A stretch of DNA of 64,000 nt from Colocasia esculenta. Taxonomy: Eukaryota; Streptophyta; Magnoliopsida; Alismatales; Araceae. The stretch is taken from the NCBI GenBank assembly GCA_014218235.1, contig CM024764.1:65013184-65077183 (forward strand). Direction: 5' to 3'. Below are positions 22,801-33,729 of the stretch, piece after piece. The first letter of the stretch is position 1; every line of letters starts with the position of its first letter. A model generated the notes under the pieces. That model worked only from the letters and a program-made list of their open reading frames with translations, had not been told where the DNA came from and made no database searches. A program made the translations under genes and the position numbers.

Positions 22801-24480
22801 ACGACCACAACAAGGCTCAAGGCGGTCCCCTCACCCTCGAGCATCGCACCCATTCCCAATCCCATCCTGGGCAAACCGCCCATCCCAACTCCAAATCCGG
22901 GCAACGCGCCTACTTCAAATCCAACCACGGGCACCGCGCCCATTTTAAGTTCAAATCTAGGCATCACGCCCATTTCAGTTCTCATTTCGAGCATCGCGCC
23001 CACGTCAATATCAGTTCTAGGCATCGCGTCCACTCTTCCAACCTCTCCGGACAGCGCGTCCGCACTCTCCTCTTCCCCAAGTATCGCGCCTGTGTCTCTT
23101 CTCTCTCCTTTGGGCAATGCACCCACTTTCTTCCTCTCTCCGAGGATTGAATCCTCTCTCCCGCGGGCCACTGCGTGGTTTTCTCCTCTCCTTCTAAGCA
23201 TTCCTCGGGCTCCAATGCCCTACTTGGCAATCTCCCGGCACTCTTCCGAGCAGACGCTCACCACCCCTCCTCCTCTCAGTAATTCCTATTCTCTTGAAAT
23301 TCTCCTTTCAGTCAAGCTTTCTCAGCTGGCAGTCTCACCTCGCCCTCTCCCCTCGTCCTCACTGTGATCTTCCTCCCCCCTTCTCACTGCAATCCTCTCT
23401 CTCCCCCACGGTGATTCCCTGTTCCTCGAGCTCGAATTTTCTCGTCTGGCGGTCTTGTTTCCCCGCTCCCTCCGGACAGACTGCCTGACACCCCCTTCCT
23501 CCAAGCAATGCGTCCCTCCCCTTTCTCTTGGGCACTACGCCCACCATAGTCCCTCTAACACATTCTCTTGCCCTGCCCATCCTCTCAGCAGCACACTCCC
23601 TCCTTCTTCCCCCTCGGGAAACGCTCCCACCTCCCTCCTGACTCTGAACATCGCGCTTCCTGACCAGGCACCTGCTTCCTTCCCTCACTCCCTGGACTCT
23701 CCTCTTCGGAGTCCGTTTGGCGATCTCAAGGGTAACAATCTCCCAATGGCCGATCCCACCGTCTCATTCGAGGAAACTTCTTTCCTCGCCCTCGAATGTG
23801 TCCTAGCTGACGGGCCACTCCTCTTCGGTCCTTTGACCGATCTCCCGCCCCCTTTCACACAGGGGGCATTTACTGCTTTCAATCATCCTCCCCCGTCGTA
23901 GGGGAATGTTACTGTAAATTCTCCTTCATCTTCCCCCTTGAGGGATCCTTCATTTACTGCTTTCCCTAAGTCCCCCGCGCGGGACCAGGCATTTACTGCT
24001 TTCAATAATCCTCCCCCCTCACAGGGGAATGTCACTGTAATTCTCCTTCGTCTTCCCCCTCGAGGGATCCTTCATTTACTGCTTCCCTTAAGTCCCCCGC
24101 ACGGGACCAGGCATTTACTGCTTTCAATAATCCCCCCCCCCTCGCAGGGGAATGTCATTGTAAATTCTCCTCCATCTTCCCCCTCGAGGGATCCTTCCTT
24201 TACTGCCTCCCCTAATTCCCCCATGCGGGACTCTGTTTTTACTGCTTCTCCTCCTGTAAATTCTTCTCTATCCACCCCCGCGCCGGGAAGTCCCTCTACT
24301 GCTTTCAGTAATTCCCTTGCGTGGGATTCTGCTTTTTCCATTCCACTTGCTGTAAATTCCTCTCCATTTTCCCCCTCACGAGATTCCTTTACGGCTATAA
24401 ATTCCCTTCCATCTTCCCCCTCGCGTGATTCAACATTTACTGCTTTTCCTTTGCTTGTAGATTCTAGTAGTTGTAGCTCA
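22801..24480 (+). pseudogene. repeat-rich Pro/Ser linker within Tat pol
   Basis: This 1.7-kb low-complexity coding stretch lies between the G-patch and RT. From about 22840 to 23130 it encodes decapeptide units of the form G-x-A-P-x5-x (for example GNAPTSNPTT, GTAPILSSNL). From about 23860 to 24240 it holds three 122-124-bp direct repeats (FTAFNNPPPSQGNV, then SPSRDPSFTA). The frame is lost near 23367, returns, and slips again in the second 123-bp copy through a one-base loss before recovering. No domain is recognised. It may be a disordered spacer expanded by slippage. Confidence 0.7.
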
Positions 24481-25674
24481 AGTCTAGGCAAAGGTGGTAG
24501 CAAACTAGGGGTAGTGTCAGAAAAGAAGTCCAAGGGTAGGAGGGTTCCACACCGCTTCCTAGCTGATCTAGCCCGTAGATGCAAGACGTGCTTAGCAGTT
24601 CCAGAGTTTGTAGAGGAGCCTTTGCAGTTGCCAGATCTAGAATATGAGCAGTCAGTATGCTTTGTTGATGATGGGTTCGGAGTCTATGAGATCATGGATG
24701 ATGACGACCCAATTGAAGAAGGTGACGAAGAATTTGAGGACGAGGTTGACACGTTCGCAAGCGGATTAAAGAGATTTTACGAACCGACAGCTGCCGTAGA
24801 GGAAATCACCAAGGAAGTTAATTTGGGAACCGAAGAAGATCCTAGGACCATCCTCATAAGCAGTAGTTTGTCACCAGCTGAAGAGGAGGCAATTATCAAG
24901 GTTCTCAAGGAGTTGAAGGACACGTTTGCATGGAGCTATGAAGATATGCCTGGCTTGGACTCCACTCTAGTTGAGCATCGTCTTACCCTTAAGACGGGGT
25001 CCATCTCCATTAAGCAACAGTTAAGGCATTTCCACCCCCAGATGGCTTTGAAAATGAAAGATGAAGTTGATAAGCTCCATAAAGCCAGGTTCATTAGGGT
25101 TGTGCTTTATCCAAATTGGGAGGCAAACATTGTCCCAGTAATGAAGAAGGACGTCAAGGTTAGAATTTGTATCGATTTCTGGGACCTCAACTGCGCGTGT
25201 CCTAAGGATGATTTCCCGCTGCCTCACCTTGATGTGCTCATTGATAATATGGCTGGATATGGCACCATCTCCTTCATGGATGGCTTCTCAAGGTATAATC
25301 AGATTAAGTTGGCTGAGGAAGATCAGGAGAAGACCTCATTCACTACACCTTGGGGAATTTATTGCTATGTGGTCATGCCGTTTGGGCTCAAGAATGCTGG
25401 AGCCACTTACCAAAGGGCTATGATGGCTATCTTCCATGACATGATCCACATTTTTATTGAGGTGTATGTGGATGACCTGGTGGTGAAGTCTAAGACATGG
25501 GCTGAGCATCCCGGGATTCTATCAAAAGTCTTACAGAGAGCAAGGGAATATCAATTGAAGATAAACCCCAAAAAGTGCATATTTGGTGTTTCATCATGTA
25601 AGCTCCTAGGTTTCATCGTGTGCAAGAGGGGTATAGAAATTCATCCCAACAAGGCAAAGGCAATAAGATAAATG
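24481..25674 (+). pseudogene. pol: Tat reverse transcriptase
   Basis: An acidic pre-RT stretch (24650-24780) leads into ELKDTFAWSYEDMPGLD and the RT core. The core holds VRICIDFWDLNCACPKDDFP, FMDGFSRYNQIKLAEEDQ, FTTPWGIYCYVVMPFGLKNA and the catalytic YVDDLVVKS at about 25465. It then reaches CKLLGFIVCKRGIEIHPNK at its end. All catalytic Asp residues are visible. The frame is open from 23938 to a TAA at 25669-25671, after which RNase H follows in the same frame. It would copy element RNA into DNA. Confidence 0.9.
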
Positions 25675-26335
25675 CCCCCTCCCAAAAATTTGAAGGAAGT
25701 TCGAGGACTGATCGGGAGGTTGCAGTTTATTCGTCGGTTCGTCTCCCAACACTCACAGAGGTGTAGACCCTTCTACGACCTCACCAAGCTGGGAGTCGAA
25801 TTCCGTTGGGATGAGAAGTGTCAGGCAGCTTTTGATGGACTTAAGGATTATTTGGCTAATCCCCCTGTCCTGAGACCGCCGACTCCAGGAAAGCCTCTTA
25901 TTCTTTATGTATCTGTCCTGGAAGACTCAGTGGGAGCTGTCCTTGTGCAAGTTGATGAAGAAGGCAAGGAGAGGGCAGCATACTACCTATCTAAGCTTTT
26001 CAACCCCTGTGAGCAAAGGTACACTGCGATGGAGAAAACCTGTGCCGCGCTCGTATGGGTGGTGCAGAAACTGAAGCACTACTTTCTTGCTCATGAAATT
26101 CATCTCATCACCCGAATGAATCCTATCAAACTCCTCCTTGAAAAATCTGTTCTAACTGATAGGCTAGGGCGTTGGCAAAGCTTCCTGTCTCAGTTCGAAA
26201 TCACCTACATTCAGTAGAAATCGATTAAAGGCTATGCCATAGCGGAGCATCTCACTCATCACCCTATTCCCCAGTTTGATCTAGTCTGTTCAGAGTTTCC
26301 AGATGGGGAATTGATGTCCTTAGCCAATCTGATCA
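25675..26335 (+). pseudogene. pol: Tat first RNase H, catalytically degenerate
   Basis: The connection domain (PPPKNLKEVRGLIGRLQFI) is followed by an RNase H fold: LILYVSVLEDSVGAVLVQ, ERAAYYLSKLF, RYTAMEKTCAALVW, HLITRMNPIKLLLEK. The first catalytic Asp, normally in the strand here reading LYVSV, is absent. The third site reads TRMNP where an Asp is normal. Loss of the original RNase H active site is a known trait of Tat elements that carry a second RNase H. A TAG lies at 26215 and a frame change near 26335. Confidence 0.85.
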
Positions 26336-26336
26336 T

Positions 26337-26834
26337 ATGTGGACATTATATTTCGATGGAGCTCGAAACTCTCAAGGAAAGGGCATTGGGATTGCTCTGC
26401 TATCACCTGAAGGTTTCACCATTCCACGAGCTCACAAACTAGATGTTCCTGCCACCAATGACATCGCCGAATATGAGGCTTTGTTGGCTGGTCTGGAGCT
26501 CGCTCATTTCTATGGTGTCACCCATCTGCGAATCGTAGGTGATAGTCAGCTAGTCGTGCGCCAAGTGCTCACCAAATATGTCACTCGTGATCCAAAGCTC
26601 AAGCCCTATCAAGAACTTGCCTCAACTTATGCCAAGCTATTCTCCAAGCTAGTTTTTGTCCACATCCCTCGTCATCAGAATCTTCTAGCCGATGTCGTCG
26701 CCACAGTTGGCGCAACCATGTATATGTGCTATCCCGGGGATTTTGACAGCATTCAGATCGAGCGCCGTCATGTTCCCTACATTCTAGATCCTAACTTTCT
26801 CTGGGTTAAGGAAAAAGTGCTGAGAAACGCATAA
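26337..26834 (+). pseudogene. Tat second (archaeal-type) RNase H, active site intact
   Basis: A complete RNase H domain lies in a new frame: WTLYFDGARNSQGKG (Asp), NDIAEYEALLAGLELA (Glu), LRIVGDSQLVVRQV (Asp) and HQNLLADVVATVG (Asp). All four catalytic positions are present, unlike in the preceding domain. The archaeal-type sequence and position between RNase H and integrase define the Tat lineage. The segment is 166 codons and ends at a TAA. Confidence 0.9.
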
Positions 26835-26879
26835 AGGAGAAGTAAAACCGAGGTCATGCTAATGGAGCTGGAATAAGAG

Positions 26880-28160
26880 ATGGAGGATGAGGAAAAGCCG
26901 TGGTATTATGAGATAGCTAGGTATTACAGAAATCAGTCGTACCCTGAGGAAGCCACAGCTGATGAAAGGAGATCAATAAGGAGGCTATCCCAGAAATATA
27001 CATTGGTTGGAAATGCTCTCTATAGAAGGGGATTTTCCGGTATTTTGCTTAGATGTCTGGATGAGGATGAAGTTTCGAAGGTTGTTGAAGAGGCCCATCC
27101 GGGTGTTTGTGGTGGCCGTGTGAATAGCCAGATGCTAGCTAAGAAGATCCTTAGGCAAGGTTTCTATTGGCCCACCCTAAAGGAGGATTGTTCCATCTTT
27201 GTCCGTCGGTGTGTCATGTGCCAATTGCACGCCGACAAAATCCATTCTCCATCCTCTACACTCCACCCAGTAGCCTCCCCATGGCCTTTTGCTATGTGGG
27301 CTTTCGACATCATCGGACCCCTTGGTGACCCCAACTCCCAGAACAAGGTCAAATCGTACATCCTCACAGCAACAGAGTACTTCACCAAATGGGCGGAAGC
27401 TGAAGCATATGTGGAAGTTAAGGCAACAACAGTTTGTAAGTTTATCATGAGGAACATCATCACCAGATTCGGCATTCCAAACACCATCGTCATCGACAAC
27501 GGGCCCCAATTCATCTCTTAAGAACTACGTGACCTCTGCAACAGGTATAAAATTTCATTGCATCATTCTTCTCCATACTATCCGCAAGGCAATGGCCAAG
27601 CAGAAGCCACTAATAAAACCTTGATTAAAATTGTTAAGAAAACATGTGAGGCTAATAGATTCTCGGACTGGCCAGAAAAGCTTATAGAAGCTCTATGGGC
27701 CTACTGCACTTCAATCCGTACTCCCACTGGGCAGACACCATTCGCCCTCACTTACGGGATGGAGGCAGTAGTACCATACGAGATTCTCATTCCCTCGCTA
27801 AGAATCCAGCTTGACAAGGACTTGTCAATCAATGAGCGGCACGAATCGCTCCTAGCACAACTGGAACTCTTAGACGAGAAGTGTCTGGTCGCCGCAGAAC
27901 ACACGAGAGTGTACCAAAATAGGCTCGCACGTTTTCATCAAAAGAAGGTTATTGAGAGAAAATTTAAGGTCGGTGAAATGGTTATTAAAAAAATCTTTGT
28001 AAAACCCGGGGGGCCCCAGTCAAAACTCCAACCTAACTGGGAAGGGCCGTTCGTGGTCAAAGAGATAGGTCCAGGCAACACATATAGGCTAGTGAACTCG
28101 GAGGGTGAGGAGCTCACTCACCCTTGGAATGGGCTATATCTTAAAAAATACTACCTCTAG
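26880..28160 (+). pseudogene. pol: Tat integrase
   Basis: The zinc region reads HPGVCGGRVNSQML then CVMCQLHADKIH; the Cys pair is present but the second His of HHCC appears replaced by Arg. The catalytic core has Asp in WAFDIIGPLG (about 27305), Asp in IVIDNGPQF (about 27490) and Glu in GNGQAEATNK (about 27600). The C-terminal part ends NWEGPFVVKEI and WNGLYLKKYYL. A TAA at 27519 splits it, the frame being otherwise continuous with the second RNase H. It would insert the element DNA. No chromodomain follows. Confidence 0.9.
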
Positions 28161-29592
28161 TTAGCTATTTGGATCTACATGGCACAAGGACCCTAAGGTG
28201 AAAAGATGTCAATATCAATTCATTTTTTATTCTTGGTGGGTTAGCCAGAGGTGCCGACACCCACACACACACGCCCAACCCCTGGAAGCCAGAGACATAG
28301 AATCCAAAGGAGATCAATGCCACACCAAGATTCTAAAGCATTACCTATTTCTCTCCCTTTCGGTCCGCCAATAGAAAAGGAGACCCGAAGGATTGACCTC
28401 ACAAATCTGTTCGAAACTCAGTGGATGTAGGTCAAGGCATCAAGGGGAAAAATAGAGAAAATCAATGTCAAATCCAAATCAAAAGAGCCAAAACAAGGCT
28501 AATCAAGTAAAAGCATGTCAAGAGCGGCAAAGTCCCCGCAGGGATCCAAATGGATCTGGACGTAAGCGTGCAGCACGACAAGAGTAGCAAAGTCTCCACA
28601 GGGATCCAAATGGACCTGGACGTAAGCGTGCAAGGAACCCCACAAACCCAAAGAAAAGCCAAAACCCACTAAGTTCGGGATAGAAAAGTGAGAATTTCCC
28701 CGGTCCCCTAGACTACTGGCAGATTTCCTAAAAACTCTCTTCATTTCTCCCCCCAGGTATGTCTTAGGATCAAGGCAAGACAATGATCAACTAAGGGGGA
28801 CGTCGCCAAAGGTAACCTTGGGTAAAGGCACTGCTTAAGCATGTCCAGCCTCTGACTAATACACCCAAGAATGATCAATGCATCCTTAATGACAACTAAG
28901 TAATTGACAGATCCAAGTGCCACGAATTTCTAGTTTGAGCAGACCCTCTTCGTTCCACGTGTCTTCTTAGAAGGGACCATGCCGGGTTGCGGCATTTATT
29001 TTCAAAAATCTAAAAAAAATCTGATATTTTAAAAATAAAAAAATCAGATATTTTTCAAAATCCAAAAAAATTAGATATTTTACAATCCAAAAAAATCAGA
29101 TATTTCAAAATCTAAAAAAATCAGATATTTTACAATCCAAAAAAATCAGATATTTCAAAATCTAAAAAAAAAAGATATTTCAAAATCCAAAAAAAAAAGA
29201 TGTTTCAAAATCCAAAAAAAATAATGAAATAAAAACTTGTACAATCTGCACCTTCATTTTCATGTATACTTTGTGCATTCAGCCAAGTCACTTCACCGTC
29301 ATGTGTAAGTATTGCATGTTTATCGTTCCTTTCATTTTGCCTTATTTAAAATAAAGGCTCAGCCCCTTGACATGATCGTGGAGTCAAGAATCAATTTTTT
29401 ATGCAAGGGGCTGAGCAAGAGCAGATATTTAACTTGTTTGTTCAGATGCATTTCAAGCACTACACAAAGAATAAAAAAAGGGCATGCATGTTTACATGGC
29501 CAAAAGGGGGGTCAACCCCGAATACATCCCCATGGACTGCCCAAAAAGGGCGTACATCGTCAAAAGAAGGTAAAAAGTACACAGCAAATAGC
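28161..29592. other. post-pol spacer with two local tandem repeats
   Basis: No gene is seen. A 60-bp unit is duplicated at about 28514-28633 (GGGATCCAAATGG at 28541 and 28601). An AT-rich array of AAAAAAATCAGATATT units fills about 28990-29228 with spacing near 26-30 bp. The rest is unremarkable. Confidence 0.6.
28990..29228. repeat. AT-rich tandem array
   Basis: About eight degenerate copies of a unit built from CAAAATC(C/T)AAAAAAATCAGATATTT run head to tail. Such short arrays are common in the 3' non-coding part of large plant retroelements. Confidence 0.75.
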
Positions 29593-32500
29593 CTAACGAC
29601 CGTCACCTCCCTCTGCAGGCCAGTCACTCTCGTCAGCATCCTTCGTCGGTCGCGGCTGATGGCCACTCTCAACCTCGCCTGGGTCCGCCGCTAAACGAGG
29701 AGCAAGTGGCCCCATGGAGGCACGCAAACCCGTAGAACCCTGAGCAACTCGTGCCTCTTGGACGTTCCTCTTGTACTGAGAGGAGGACACGATGAAGCTC
29801 CCATAATAGGCGCTAGACCACCCCTGCTCCCTCGCGTGCTCCCGTCCGCGTCGGTACCGGTCCTCTGCCGCCTGCCGCAAGCGCTCGGAGACCGCTAAGC
29901 TAGTAAGGGAGTCCACCGACTATTGCGTCAGGCACTTGCACTCCTGAGACCACCGGCCGCGCTCCTCCTCCCACTGGCGGCGCTCCTCCCTGTGCTCTTG
30001 AGACCATCGGCCGTGCTCCTCCTCCCACTGGCGGCGACCCTCCCTGTGCTCCTCCACCAACCGAGCTCTCTCCCTCTCGCGGTCCTCCCGCTCCAAGGAA
30101 AGCCTCAAGCGTAACTTTACAGCGTCACGAGGAAGGTCCGTGTTCCGCTGGGAGACCTGGGTCCGCATCCCGGACAACTGCTGCGACAAGTCGGTCATCT
30201 CGGCGCAGATGCTAGTCTCTCGTGTAAGAGCACTTTGAAGCTCGTCGGACTGCAAGAAAAGACGACCATCGGTAAGTTTGAAAATAGTTCAACCCAATTC
30301 ATTTCTGATTAAGATTACTTACCAGTGCAGAGAGATCTCTCTCCACCTCCTCTGCCCTGGCCTCTGCCGCCGCCAGCCGCGCACGAAGGGAGGCCGCCTC
30401 CAAGTCGGGAACACTCCGACTCGAAGAAGCGCCGGCAGTGTCAGCATACTCCACTAACGTCCTGGTAGCACGCTGCAATAATTCAAAGTCAAGTCAGTAG
30501 GCGGTAAGATAAATAATGAAGGTACGATTTTTCTACACTTACCAGTGTCTCTAAGGCCGACCGTGCCTCGACCAGCTGCGCCTCCATATCCGCCAGCTGG
30601 GCGCGGAGAGTGTCGATGAGGTCGTTCTTGCATATACACACATTTAATTAGAATATCATGAGTAACATTGAAATCATATAAAGTTTAGAAGTGCATACCC
30701 TAGCAGGCCTTATGTAGTCGCGTCGCCCGTACTCCTCCTGGAAGCGCTCCAAGTACGCGAGGCTGTCAGCTGCGTTAGACTCCACAAGCTGGCTGCCCTA
30801 CTGCCAGTCTGCGTGCTGGTCGGCGAAGCGAAGATGCTAGTCAACCATCTTCGCCTTCCCCCACGTCTTCCTCCCGATCCCGCGGGGCTCCTCCACCTCG
30901 AACCACACCTAGTGTAAGCCTAGAGTCCGAGCAGCCAATCGTAGGCGGAGTGGCTCGATCTCATTTAGGTAGTGGACCCACAGGTCCCGCCTAAACCGAG
31001 GCCGGCCGCTCTCGACCCACAGCTGGCCCTCATCCCCCACACCTACGTAGGGCTCCCACACGACCTGCATTGAGTTAGTCACATGAGTATTTCACATCAA
31101 ATGCATGAGTTAAAGAAAGTCAAGTGTGGTCCATACTAGAAGTGGCGGGAAATCCCGGATGGCCTGACGGAGGACGTCAAGTTGGAATCCGTAGGTGGCC
31201 GTGCTCACCACCGGAAGCCACCTCCGCGCAAGTGGTACCGCGTCGGGACGTACCTACGTCGCCCTGCCCAGGGGAAGGTAGTAATAGCTCCACACCTGCA
31301 TGCACACACACCAATTAGTACCAATTAAGCAATCGCAGGAAATTTAAATGCATAGTTAAAGTGGAATTGAATTTTGAGCTTCTACCTGTAGAAAGGGCGC
31401 AAAGCCGCCCACGGTGGTCTCCCTCCCGGTGCCGGTAGAGAGGTCTGCAAAAGTATGGGACAGGAGTGCCGCACCCCAGGCATATTCACCGACCCGGTCT
31501 AGGTCCTCGAGCAGCTCTAGAAATCAGCAATGGATGTCGTCACCCTTCGTAGTGAAAAGCATCTTACCGAAGAAAAAGGTCAGGAACCTCCGGAGATCCC
31601 GGTCCACTCGCTCTGTGTCCTTAGGATCATGGCCGTACGCCACGAGCGCCAGTCCCGCCGCCCGCGCCAGTCCCGCCGCCCGCTGCACGTACTCCTGCAG
31701 TGTCTCCTCTGCTCTCTGTCGCACCCCCGCCAGCCCCAGTGTCTCCAGGAGGGCTACCCACCCTACCATCCTCCGATCCCCGTCCTCGTCGCCCTGGGGG
31801 TCCAAGCCCAGGAGGTCCTGCGCGTGCTCGGTGTAGTCGGCATAAGTGATGCCGCTCACCGCCTCCCCATCCACCCGTAGCCCGGTGATCCGAGCTACGT
31901 CCTCCAAGCTCAGGACCATATGGCCCCAGGGGAATAGGAAGGCCCTGCTCATCCTATCCCACCTATCCCTCAGTGCCTGGATTAGAGGTGGGTCAATGAA
32001 AAAGGGCTCGATCTCCAAGACCGTCCCAAACCCCATCCCCCAGATTCTCTCTCTCTGGAAGTCCGGGAGCCCCTGATACGCAGCCAGGACAAGGGGCCAC
32101 ATCGTCCTCGCCTTCATCACTCCCTGCAAGGCACACAATTCAAAACATAGGTCAGAACTCATCTAGGAATTCAAGTTGTGCACAATTAAGATAAATTTTC
32201 AGTCCCGGGTGCACCCCTGAAATGCGTCCAAAGTAGGGGCGCGTTTCAATTCTCAAATCGCGACCAACACTTCGGCCCCGTTTTCTGTTCCAAGAAGCGG
32301 CAGCACAATGAGCCGCGATTCTTCAGTACGAACCGCGCCCCCCTATCTAGACGCGATTCGAACCCTTCTCTTCTCCCGCGCCGACCGCCTTCCCCCATCC
32401 TTTCCCTTCTACCCAGAAACCAAGAGAAAGAGGAGAGGACTTACCGTTTCCGGCCGAGAGGGGATGTCCCAACTACGGCGTTGTCGTCGCCGCTCCTCCC

Positions 32501-32743
32501 ACGCATCGTCCTCTTCCTCCTCCTCTTCCTCTCTCTCTGACGCTTCCTTGTCGCCTTCCACTGCGACCAGCACCACCGCCAATACTTCCCCACCACTGCG
32601 ATGATGGAAAGTTCTCTCAGGGCCGCCATCATCTCCTCCACCATCTTCGTCGTCTCTCCCGTCGCCGGTGTGGCCACCACCACCGTCGCCTCCGCCATCT
32701 CCGCCGGCGAGCCACCACCTCCCTCGCTCCGCCGTATCGCCAA
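29593..32743 (-). pseudogene. antisense gene I: multi-exon plant-mobile-domain protein, broken
   Basis: Canonical GT-AG introns define exons 31386-32123, 31137-31295, 30699-31064, 30543-30626, 30323-30472 and 29593-30249, all joining in phase 0. An upstream exon ending at 32445 (donor GTAAGT) is likely, but its frame is unresolved. The first large exon has plant-mobile-domain hallmarks: HMVLSLEDVARITGLRVDG, then EYAWGAALLSH. The next two continue VWSYYYLP and VVWEPYVG. The last exons form a coiled coil with two copies of an 18-19-residue unit containing RRQWEEE. Stops: TGA at 31524, TAG near 31253, three TAG in 30699-31064, TAG at 29920; all fit CGA or CAG decay. Function is unknown. Plant mobile domains occur in transposons and in the MAIN gene-silencing family. 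Confidence 0.8.
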
Positions 32744-33729
32744 CAGGGAGGAAGGGATTGGAAGGGAATTAGGAGAGGGAGAGAGTGATTAGAGAAAAGA
32801 GGGAGTTTAGAGGGAGTTTAGAAGAAAGGGGGCGCCGGTGGCAAGTGGCCGGAATAGTCGCCCTCGGGCCTCTTCTGCCTTCGGGAATCTTCGAAATCAC
32901 GGCCAAACAGGACGACGCGCTTCTTGTTCTAATTGCGTCCGGTCCGTGCGCCGTGATTCAGAACGTCATCATGTCTTTAGCACACCTTTTTAGGTGCTCT
33001 AATTTGAATTTAAAATGCGTCCAGAGGGAAGGACGTGAATTTGGAAAGTTATCCTAAAAGGCGTCTGAGTTTCTAGCCACAAATCATTACACCGGCGTAG
33101 AATCTGAGGGGGGCGCCATTTGAATTTTGAAACGGGAATCGTGAAGGCGTACGCTGAAGTGGACGCATTATAGGACAAGCGGCGCTTAGTATGGATGTGA
33201 ATAGGTGTTTGATTGGCGGCTAGTCGGGACGCCGCGATTTTCAGAAGAAGTTCTTTTGCCATATGGGGATGGCCTTAGGAGATGCTAGAGCCCCCTGAAG
33301 CAAGCTGTTCAGTTGAAGTGAGGGCAGCATGTCAGTCTACTCTGCCGTCGCAACTTCTTCAGGGCATTGCATCATTAGGATCTGCCGTCGCCCTTCCTGA
33401 CTTCGCCACCAAATTGGCAGCGCCACATAAGAATCTCCAAGCATTCCATCAAAGGGAATTTGATTATTTTGAACTCTTTTATCTCTTTAGCCCTCTCATT
33501 AAACATCATAGGAAGGAGGCAAGCCTAATTGTCATGCCCGGTTTGAAAGTGGATTCGCGGCCAAAGTGTTGGACGCTTTTATGAAAGGCGTTCTCTGTAA
33601 GGGACGCTGTTATAAGGGCCAACCGAGGCTTTGTTTTGAGGAGAAAATTCATGCAGTTTGGAAGAAACGATCTTATTCAAGGGACATTCTTGGTCACATT
33701 ATGGAAACAATTTATTCCTCATTAAGGAT
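32744..33729. other. Tat spacer between antisense genes
   Basis: No gene is seen. GGACGC/GCGTCC-type motifs are frequent (about 32930, 33017, 33164, 33228, 33572, 33601). A stretch at about 33345-33470 resembles 37885-37985 on the far side of antisense gene II. Confidence 0.55.

Noticed and set aside
28990..29228. AT-rich array as a replication origin or matrix attachment region.
   Set aside because: Composition alone is not evidence; it sits in retroelement spacer.
29920..30255. Coiled-coil frame as a stand-alone gene starting at the ATG at 30255.
   Set aside because: A strong acceptor at 30250 and in-phase upstream exons show it is the last exon of antisense gene I.
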